From Cytobacillus horneckiae (GTDB lineage: Bacteria > Bacillota > Bacilli > Bacillales > Cytobacillaceae), in NCBI RefSeq assembly GCF_002835735.1, contig NZ_PISD01000041.1, forward strand, positions 1 through 57,538: a stretch of 57,538 bases of DNA. The letters are read 5' to 3'. The notes beneath the pieces were generated by a model. The model ran no database searches. It saw only the letters and a program-made list of their open reading frames with translations, and was not told the origin of the DNA. A program made the position numbers and the translations under genes. Positions 51,574-57,538 of the stretch are shown piece after piece (positions within the stretch are counted from its first letter, which is position 1; each line of letters begins with the position of its first letter).

Positions 51574-51602
51574 GAAAAATGCCTCCCTATGATTAGGAAG
51601 GC
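51574..51602 (-). terminator. Hairpin terminator between yabA and yabB
   Basis: On the minus strand GCCTTCCTA and TAGGGAGGC form a 9-bp stem (one G-U pair) with loop ATCA, followed by ATTTTT. The same GGGAGG could serve as ribosome binding site for the ATG at 51573 when the hairpin is open. Confidence 0.65.
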
Positions 51603-51607
51603 AATCG

Positions 51608-51979
51608 TTATTTCTTATTAAGAAAAGATAAACAGAACAAACAATCTCCTTCTTTTCGCGGACTGCCAAAGTGCAGATTACATATATGAAAACCTTCTTG
51701 ATATAATCTGGCTAAATTGTCGTAACCCTCGCCTATATCAAACAGCTTCTCTTCATCCGTTTCTTCTGCTGATTGTTTTGATTGCTTCTTCCCTGGCTTT
51801 TTTTCTTTATCTGTTGTAATTTTTAATCTTCTTCTCAAATGATCATTTTCAAGCTTTAAAGAATTGTTTTCTTCCAACACTTCCGCTAAATGCTGTTTCA
51901 ATTCCCCAAGCTGCTGATATAACTGGCCAATTTGAGATTCCATATTATCTACTGAATCAAAGATTTCTTTTTTATCCAA
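51608..51979 (-). CDS. yabA: Replication initiation control protein YabA
   Basis: Limits DnaA activity by bridging DnaA and the sliding clamp DnaN. The 123-residue protein has an N-terminal leucine-zipper coiled coil (about 10-60: [21 protein letters not shown]) and a C-terminal zinc-binding domain (about 95-120) with HICNLHFG and CLFCLSF. I place the start at TTG 51979 (GAGGTG 6 bp upstream), which matches the known N terminus DKKEIFDSV; the frame is open 24 codons upstream, inside ricT. It starts 13 bp past ricT. Confidence 0.94.
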   Translation of the reverse strand: MDKKEIFDSVDNMESQIGQLYQQLGELKQHLAEVLEENNSLKLENDHLRRRLKITTDKEKKPGKKQSKQSAEETDEEKLFDIGEGYDNLARLYQEGFHICNLHFGSPRKEGDCLFCLSFLNKK

Positions 51980-51992
51980 GCATTCCACCTCA

Positions 51993-52817
51993 TTAATCTG
52001 TGGATTGAACTGATACAGCACCTTCATTAATTTCCTCAAGTGTGAACTCAAGTACTCTTTCTTGTTCCTTTAGATTTACCTGTAATATTCTTTCAAGAAT
52101 ATTAAGTCCTACTACTTTACCTGATCCTTCAGGTGTTTTCACCCATTCTCCAATATCAGGCAGCTGCTTCTTCGCTTCCTCATACTCATCATTTTCATAC
52201 TTTAAACAGCACATTAAACGGCCGCATAGCCCAGATATTTTCGTAGGGTTTAATGAAAGGTTTTGATCCTTCGCCATTTTAATTGATACCGGGTCAAAAT
52301 CACCCAAAAATGTGGAGCAGCAAAGCATTCTGCCACATGGGCCAATTCCCCCCAGCATTTTTGCTTCATCACGAACGCCTATTTGGCGAAGCTCAATTCT
52401 TGTCCGAAAAATTGCCGCCAAATCTTTTACAAGCTCTCTAAAGTCAACGCGACCATCAGCTGTAAAATAGAAAATTACTTTATTCCGGTCAAAAGTATAT
52501 TCTACATCTACCAGTTTCATGTCCAACTGATGAGTAGTTACTTTTTCACAGCAAACATCATAAGCTTCTTTGGCTGCTTGTCTATTTTCCTCAACAATCA
52601 TCCGATCCTTTTGATCAGCAATACGCAGGACCTTTTTCAATGGCAGGACAACATCATGTTCGTCAACCTTTTTAGGAGCGATAACAACTTTACCATACTC
52701 CACTCCTCTTACAGTTTCAACAATGACAAAGTCATCCTTTTGTATTGAAAGATCTCCGGGATCAAAATAATAAATCTTGCCCGCTTTTTTAAAGCGCACC
52801 CCAACTACATCATACAA
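51993..52817 (-). CDS. ricT: RicT (YaaT), Y-complex subunit for RNase Y
   Basis: With RicA and RicF forms an Fe-S complex that stimulates RNase Y and promotes sporulation, biofilm and competence in B. subtilis. The 274-residue PSP1-domain protein contains cysteine clusters [12 protein letters not shown] (about 157-168) and [13 protein letters not shown] (about 194-206), ligands of the clusters. The start overlaps holB by 8 bp. The family is highly conserved; identity is clear. Confidence 0.96.
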   Translation of the reverse strand: MYDVVGVRFKKAGKIYYFDPGDLSIQKDDFVIVETVRGVEYGKVVIAPKKVDEHDVVLPLKKVLRIADQKDRMIVEENRQAAKEAYDVCCEKVTTHQLDMKLVDVEYTFDRNKVIFYFTADGRVDFRELVKDLAAIFRTRIELRQIGVRDEAKMLGGIGPCGRMLCCSTFLGDFDPVSIKMAKDQNLSLNPTKISGLCGRLMCCLKYENDEYEEAKKQLPDIGEWVKTPEGSGKVVGLNILERILQVNLKEQERVLEFTLEEINEGAVSVQSTD

Positions 52818-53817
52818 ATGAAGATCCCTCCTGCATTTTTAACACAAGCTGTTCCATCAACAGTTGCGGATTCATATTTGCTTGCAATTTCCCCTTAGAT
52901 TCTAGAACAGCTGTAATTTGATCTGTTAGCCTTTTACCAGAGGATTGAAGCGCATATTGCTCTAACCGGCTCTGCTCATGTGCAAAGGCAATATTTTCAC
53001 CTTTACCGAGCTGTATATATAACAAATCTTTTAATAAAAGAAGTAATAAGTCTAAGCCAAGATCTAGTTGATCCTTCTCCTTAAAGTGCGGAAACCATTC
53101 CTCCTGAAGTGTAACCATTGCTTGCAGAGGATTTTTTCTTAGCACTTCGTATAATTTTAACACTATTTTTTGTGCTTGTACAAACCAATCATCTTCACTA
53201 TACGCTAAAGCCTCATCCAAATTATGGGTGATTTGTACTAAGATTGGGGCCATTGACGCATTTACCCCATTTGATTTGAACTCTTCTACCATTTTATCTT
53301 TAGGCAGAGGCTGGAAGGATATCGACTGACATCTAGATAGAATTGTTGGAAGCATGCGCTGCATTTGCTCAGTAATGAGAATAGCTGTTGTATCAGCATT
53401 CGGTTCTTCTAAAAACTTCAGCAAACTATTCGCTGCATTTACTGTCATTTTATCTGCATGAACAATTACATATATTTTTTTACTTGATTCTACGCCCCTC
53501 TTAGAAAATTCTTCTTGAAGAGATCGTATTTGCTGCTTTTTTATCGATTGACCATCCGGCTCGACTAAGTGAACATCCGGATGATTATGATGATTAATTC
53601 GCTTACAGTTTAGACATGTTTCACATGGAACATATCCATCAATCGGTTGAATACAAAGAATGCTTTTCGCTAGCAGCATACTTGCATTCCTTTTCCCTGT
53701 ACCTTTCATACCCTCAAAGAGATAGGCATGGGCTAGCCGATTTTTAGTTAAGCTATTTTTAAACATCTTCAACACGACAGGCTGCATTTCTTTGAACTGC
53801 TCCCAGTTTTTCGTCAT
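52810..53817 (-). CDS. holB: DNA polymerase III delta-prime subunit
   Basis: Part of the clamp-loader complex. The roughly 335-residue protein shows LAHAYLFEGMKGTGKRN (P-loop region, about 28-44), a four-cysteine zinc module (CIQPIDGYVPCETCLNC), NSLLKFLEEP and ILSRCQ (SRC motif), then the C-terminal collar helices. I use ATG 53817 (MTKNWEQF); an in-frame TTG 3 codons earlier overlaps the yaaR spacer. A parS-like 16-mer lies inside the coding sequence at 53617-53632. Confidence 0.95.
   Translation of the reverse strand: MTKNWEQFKEMQPVVLKMFKNSLTKNRLAHAYLFEGMKGTGKRNASMLLAKSILCIQPIDGYVPCETCLNCKRINHHNHPDVHLVEPDGQSIKKQQIRSLQEEFSKRGVESSKKIYVIVHADKMTVNAANSLLKFLEEPNADTTAILITEQMQRMLPTILSRCQSISFQPLPKDKMVEEFKSNGVNASMAPILVQITHNLDEALAYSEDDWFVQAQKIVLKLYEVLRKNPLQAMVTLQEEWFPHFKEKDQLDLGLDLLLLLLKDLLYIQLGKGENIAFAHEQSRLEQYALQSSGKRLTDQITAVLESKGKLQANMNPQLLMEQLVLKMQEGSSFV
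53617..53632. promoter_or_regulatory. parS-like site within holB
   Basis: TGTTTCACATGGAACA; read on the minus strand it is TGTTCCATGTGAAACA, one mismatch from the Bacillus parS consensus TGTTNCACGTGAAACA. parS sites cluster around the origin, where this window lies. The mismatch is in the central CACGTG, so binding is uncertain. Confidence 0.45.
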
Positions 53818-53831
53818 GCTGATCAACTCGC

Positions 53832-54272
53832 TTACGTATATAAATTTATTAATAATCCTTTGATTTCGCCAATTTTTCCTAAAATATCGATGGAATCTAC
53901 CTCTTGCTGCAGCACTTGATTAGCCAGCTCAGCCAGCTTTTCATCAATTGTTTCTACAATTTTGAGCGACTTACCTTGACCAAGCTGATTCCAGCTATGG
54001 GATTGTTTTAAATCCAAGCCATATTCAACCGTCTCTTTAATAAACTTCTTAACTAATGTTTTATACTTGGCCATGTCTTTAAAACTGCGTGATCTGGCTA
54101 ACCGGCTGCCAGCAGATTCTATATCACCTAACAGCATTTGCAATTGCGAAATTTGCATTTTTTGCCCTTGCTTCTGAACCAATTCATTAAACCTGAATTG
54201 TGTTCCAGCTGTCTGCTTTTGGTCTTGGCGAACTTTATCAACATTTATGCGTAAATCATGGTTTATTTTCAT
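53832..54272 (-). CDS. yaaR: YaaR family protein (DUF327)
   Basis: A 146-residue predicted alpha-helical, charged cytoplasmic protein without transmembrane segment or catalytic motif (MKINHDLRINVDKVRQDQKQ, GYKTLVKKFIKETVEYGLDL-like core near 85-100). The family is restricted to Firmicutes and always found between the c-di-AMP receptor darA and holB. The function is unknown; a role near the replisome or c-di-AMP signalling is only suggested by position. Confidence 0.85.
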   Translation of the reverse strand: MKINHDLRINVDKVRQDQKQTAGTQFRFNELVQKQGQKMQISQLQMLLGDIESAGSRLARSRSFKDMAKYKTLVKKFIKETVEYGLDLKQSHSWNQLGQGKSLKIVETIDEKLAELANQVLQQEVDSIDILGKIGEIKGLLINLYT

Positions 54273-54297
54273 CTATTACCCCCGGCTCATTTCTTAA

Positions 54298-54675
<378 letters not shown>

Positions 54676-54730
54676 TCAGTTATTTTATGCACAAACAGAG
54701 TTAACCTGACCGTTTTTTTATGACATTCGC

Positions 54731-55366
54731 TTATTTATCCTTAATTGCTTGCAGGATAAGGTTCTCTGCTTGACTATAAACCTCTTCAATCGATTTGGAT
54801 GCATCAATATCTTTTATTCTATCTGGGTTGCGTTCTTTTAAAAGCATATATCCTTCTCTCACCTTTTTATGAAAAGCTAGATCTTCTAAATCAAGGCGAT
54901 TAACTTCTCTGCCTTTATTCAAATTAATTCGCTCTAAGCCTTTTTCAGGCTCAATATCAAAGTAGAGTGTAACAGCAGGCATTGTATTTTCAATTGCAAA
55001 CTGATTAATGGACCAAACTTCATCAACGCCAATTTCACGCGCATATCCTTGATACGCGATGGAGCTGTCAACAAAACGGTCACATAAAACAATTTTACCC
55101 ATTTCTAACGCAGGCAAGACCTTTTCTACTAAATGTTGTCTTCTCGCTGCTGCATAAAGGAGCGCCTCTGTCCTCGCATCCATTGTCGTATTGGACTGAT
55201 CTAATATAACCGCTCTAATTTGTTCAGCGATTTCTATGCCTCCTGGCTCTCTTGTTTGCATTACTTCATAGCCTTCCGCAATTAAACGTTCAGCTAACAT
55301 TTGAATGATTGTTGTTTTCCCGGCTCCATCAGGACCCTCTGCTGTAATAAAAATACCTTGATTCAT
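54731..55366 (-). CDS. tmk: Thymidylate kinase
   Basis: Phosphorylates dTMP to dTDP. The 211-residue P-loop kinase has [19 protein letters not shown] (about 6-24), TREPGG (DR-like motif near 39), [19 protein letters not shown] (about 94-112) and a LID region after ERNP. It lies 3 bp after yaaO; the tmk-darA-yaaR-holB order is conserved in Bacillus and links dTTP supply with replication genes. Confidence 0.97.
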   Translation of the reverse strand: MNQGIFITAEGPDGAGKTTIIQMLAERLIAEGYEVMQTREPGGIEIAEQIRAVILDQSNTTMDARTEALLYAAARRQHLVEKVLPALEMGKIVLCDRFVDSSIAYQGYAREIGVDEVWSINQFAIENTMPAVTLYFDIEPEKGLERINLNKGREVNRLDLEDLAFHKKVREGYMLLKERNPDRIKDIDASKSIEEVYSQAENLILQAIKDK

Positions 55367-55369
55367 CTT

Positions 55370-56809
55370 TCAACCTCCGGATAGCTCATATATTTCGATA
55401 TAGCGCTTATGTAAATTCCTCGTATTTTGAAAACGTGCACCTGTATTTAATAAGTTTTTTAAGACGTCAATATGTTCCTTCGTAATGATTTCTCCAGGAT
55501 ATAGTAACGGGATTCCTGGTGGATAAGGAAGAACCACCTGTCCACATACATTTCCAACAGCTTCATCTAAAGTGACTTGCCTAAGTGGCGGGTTTTCTTC
55601 TATGGTGATGAGCTTCGATATTCTTGGAAATTGATGGACTGCTTGACTCTTTGCCTTTTTGGCAACAGGTATCGTTTCCATAATAGCTTTTAAAGCATGA
55701 ATTGCTTTTTCGAAAGGATATTCCGTCTTTGCTTTTAATAATGGAAGGATAAATAATACATTTGCAGGGTCCGCCAGCTCTGTGTAAATCCCCTTATCCT
55801 CCAGCAGCTTCTGAAGTTCAAACCCGCTTAAAGACGAGGCATGAATGGTAACCTTTAACGGGTCTCCTATCGACTGATTATATTTTAGTACATGAATCCC
55901 TTCAATCAAATCAAGCTGGTCTTTGAATCTTTTTATTTGTTTATTTAAATTAATCTGGTCCTGATTTGTATAATTTGCAAGATAATATCTGGCTATATCT
56001 AAAGATGCCATAATTGGATAGGACGGACTGCTTGATTGTAACATATTTAAATAAAGCTGTATTTTCTCTGGCGGAATTAGCTCACTATTAATATGTAAAT
56101 AGGCACCCATTGTCATTGCCGGCAACGTTTTATGAGCTGATTGTACAACGATATCAGCATTAAATTGCAGCGCAGAGTCAGGAAACATATCCCCAGCTGC
56201 AAAATGAGCACCATGCGCTTCATCCACCAATACAACGATACCGTGATTATGGCAAAGCTTAATGATTTCCTCCAAAGGATAGACCATTCCATAATAATTT
56301 GGATAAGTCAAAATGAGTGCTTTTGTATCTGGATACTGCCTAATCGCCTCTTCAACAAGCTCTAGAGTCACTCCACCTGCAACACGCCATTCATAATCAT
56401 ATTCTGGTGTAATAAAAACAGGATGAGCTCCAACTAATGAAACCCCATTCATAATTGACTTATGACAGTTTCGCTGAATAAGTACTGTGTCGTCCTTTGA
56501 AAGAGCGGCATAAATCATTGCTAAATTACCAACTGTCGACCCATTTACTAAGAAAAAACTCTTCTTTACACGATGAAATTCAGCAAGGAGAGTCTCTGCT
56601 TCTTCTATTGCCCCTTCAGGAGAATGCAAATCATCTAATCCACTTAACTCAGTTAAATCCAAGGGTAAAAATGATTGAAAGTACTGATCTATCTCTTCTC
56701 TGCCTGACAATAACCTGCCACTCTTATGCCCAGGCACATGAAAGGAAACAGGCTTTTTATTTATATAGTTTATTAATTGTTCAACTAACGGCATTTGTTT
56801 TTGATTCAT
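55370..56809 (-). CDS. yaaO: Orn/Lys/Arg decarboxylase-family PLP enzyme (YaaO)
   Basis: A 479-residue fold-type I PLP protein: VSFHVPGHKSGR at the N terminus, NGSTVGNLAMIYA, VLVDEAHGAHF (PLP-contacting Asp) and the Schiff-base lysine in VQSAHKTLPAMTMGAYLH (about 224-241), then a C-terminal domain with VVLPYPPGIPLLYPGE typical of the group. The substrate (arginine, lysine or ornithine) cannot be read; the SpeA paralog is close. It is 3 bp upstream of tmk and is the first gene of the cluster. It is transcribed divergently from csfB. Confidence 0.9.
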   Translation of the reverse strand: MNQKQMPLVEQLINYINKKPVSFHVPGHKSGRLLSGREEIDQYFQSFLPLDLTELSGLDDLHSPEGAIEEAETLLAEFHRVKKSFFLVNGSTVGNLAMIYAALSKDDTVLIQRNCHKSIMNGVSLVGAHPVFITPEYDYEWRVAGGVTLELVEEAIRQYPDTKALILTYPNYYGMVYPLEEIIKLCHNHGIVVLVDEAHGAHFAAGDMFPDSALQFNADIVVQSAHKTLPAMTMGAYLHINSELIPPEKIQLYLNMLQSSSPSYPIMASLDIARYYLANYTNQDQINLNKQIKRFKDQLDLIEGIHVLKYNQSIGDPLKVTIHASSLSGFELQKLLEDKGIYTELADPANVLFILPLLKAKTEYPFEKAIHALKAIMETIPVAKKAKSQAVHQFPRISKLITIEENPPLRQVTLDEAVGNVCGQVVLPYPPGIPLLYPGEIITKEHIDVLKNLLNTGARFQNTRNLHKRYIEIYELSGG

Positions 56810-56961
56810 ATTCTACAATCCTTTTCATTTCTTTCTTTATTTTATCAAAACGTCTTTAAAAAAGAAAAAATCCTGAAAACATTTACAATAGAGACATACA
56901 CCCATAACCATTTTGCATCATACAATATAACACAGCACCCAGGATGAAAATTCAAAAGATT

Positions 56962-56991
56962 GTATACAAATTTCTGTTTACGGGCATGATT
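56962..56991 (+). promoter_or_regulatory. Sigma-F/sigma-G promoter of csfB
   Basis: GTATA (56962-56966), 15-bp spacer, GGGCATGATT (56982-56991), close to the sigma-F form GYATA-N15-GGNNANAHTR. The same DNA read with 18-bp spacing gives CATGATT, 5/7 to the sigma-G -10. In B. subtilis csfB is transcribed by sigma-F and sigma-G. Confidence 0.7.
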
Positions 56992-57012
56992 GAGTGTATG
57001 GAGGTGGAGTGA

Positions 57013-57216
57013 TTGAGTACGCTATTAACGGAGAAAAAATTAGGAGAACGCTGTGTCATCTGTGAAGAATCAAAAGTAAAGGGCATTCATCTATACACTT
57101 CTTTTATCTGTTCTGACTGCGAAAAGGACCTTATCGCAACCGATACAGACGATCCTAAATATAAATTTTACTTAAATAAGCTTAAAAAGATTACTACCCC
57201 TGAAATCTTATCTTAA
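57013..57216 (+). CDS. csfB: Anti-sigma-G factor Gin (CsfB)
   Basis: A 67-residue zinc-ribbon protein with two CxxC pairs, CVIC (about 14-17) and CSDC (about 33-36). In B. subtilis Gin keeps sigma-G (and sigma-E in the forespore) silent until engulfment. It starts at TTG with GGAGGTGGAG upstream and is preceded by a sigma-F/G promoter. It is on the plus strand, divergent from yaaO, whereas in B. subtilis csfB runs with yaaO and tmk. xpaC and yaaN are missing. Confidence 0.93.
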   Translation: MSTLLTEKKLGERCVICEESKVKGIHLYTSFICSDCEKDLIATDTDDPKYKFYLNKLKKITTPEILS

Positions 57217-57240
57217 AAGTCTCTTGTTGGAGGCTTTTTT
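57217..57240 (+). terminator. csfB intrinsic terminator
   Basis: Stem AAGTCTC/GAGGCTT (one G-U pair, loop TTGTTG) followed by TTTT on the plus strand, directly after the csfB stop. Confidence 0.85.
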
Positions 57241-57490
57241 GTTTTTAGTTTGGCTTTTTTGGACGGGTCGCGCCTCGGCAGGATTTGCGGTGGAGAGGCC
57301 TGCCGCTAGTAAAGCTAGCATCCGAAGCAGATATAAACCACACCACATTTCTTGCTAACAAAGCTTGTGAGTACATGCCTTGAATTAAGTCATTGTAGTG
57401 AAGACATGGACTGCTACAGAATATCAGTCTGATTGTTGTTCTAAAAAGGTCTATTACTTTATCGAAAAATAGAGTAGTTCAACTTAAAAA
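57241..57490. other. Intergenic DNA right of csfB
   Basis: No ORF with a ribosome binding site. A GC-rich stretch (about 57262-57330) contains GGCAGG...CCTGCC and CTAG-taaag-CTAG dyads and may be another intergenic repeat; I cannot assign it. Confidence 0.4.
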
Positions 57491-57497
57491 CCAAAAA

Positions 57498-57523
57498 AGA
57501 GAGCACCTCTACAGGTGCTCTCT
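57498..57523 (-). terminator. Terminator of a gene beyond the right edge
   Basis: Perfect 11-bp stem AGAGAGCACCT/AGGTGCTCTCT (loop CTAC) followed on the minus strand by TTTTT. It must end a minus-strand transcript entering from the right, convergent with csfB. Confidence 0.8.
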
Positions 57524-57538
57524 TCTATTTGCCCGGCA

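Overview
The window is a near-origin core-genome segment of an endospore-forming, low-GC Gram-positive bacterium of the Bacillaceae. Gene content and order follow the Bacillus subtilis block from csfB/yaaO to lysS, shown here in reverse: almost every protein gene is on the minus strand, and only abrB, csfB and a Met/Glu tRNA pair are on the plus strand. Protein sequences are clearly homologous to B. subtilis but diverged, and xpaC and yaaN are absent beside yaaO. That suggests a Bacillaceae genus outside the subtilis group; the genus cannot be fixed from the sequence alone.

Layout, right to left (the direction of transcription): csfB (anti-sigma-G Gin) diverges from a replication/nucleotide/RNA cluster (yaaO, tmk, darA, yaaR, holB, ricT, yabA, trmN6-like yabB, yazA, rsmI). 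Next come abrB, metG, tatD, the cell-wall gene yabE, rnmV and ksgA. A sporulation/metabolism segment follows (yabG, veg, sspF, ispE, purR, ridA, spoVG, glmU, prs, ctc, pth, fin, mfd). Then spoVT, flippase-like yabM, yabN, rqcP, yabP, yabQ, divIC, yabR, the tRNA pair, spoIIE, yabS and yabT. Last are tilS, hprT, ftsH, coaX, hslO, a PrsA-like foldase, cysK, the folate operon (pabB-pabA-pabC-folP-folB-folK-yazB), dusB and lysS. The left edge carries tandem promoters that look like those of an rRNA operon leaving the window.

Promoter-like sequences for several sigma factors can be read directly: sigma-A (veg, yabE, cysK, tRNAs, abrB), sigma-B (ctc), sigma-H (spoVG), sigma-E (yabPQ, weaker), sigma-F/G (csfB, fin, sspF), sigma-K (yabG), a 21-bp-spaced Spo0A-type promoter (spoIIE), and an ECF-type promoter reading antisense into yabE. 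Together they cover most of the sporulation cascade: Spo0A/AbrB/SpoVG at entry, SpoIIE activating sigma-F, Fin and Gin handing over from sigma-F to sigma-G, SpoVT and SspF in the forespore, YabP/YabQ and YabG in the mother cell.

The coding part is conserved and I see no defence island, prophage, CRISPR array or intact insertion sequence. The less explained signals are intergenic: four 52-bp tandem repeats between ispE and sspF, a family of imperfect palindromic elements (pth/ctc, ispE/sspF, metG/abrB), a large hairpin between coaX and ftsH, a structured block between mfd and fin, a second pair of Spo0A boxes upstream of abrB, and a parS-like site inside holB.
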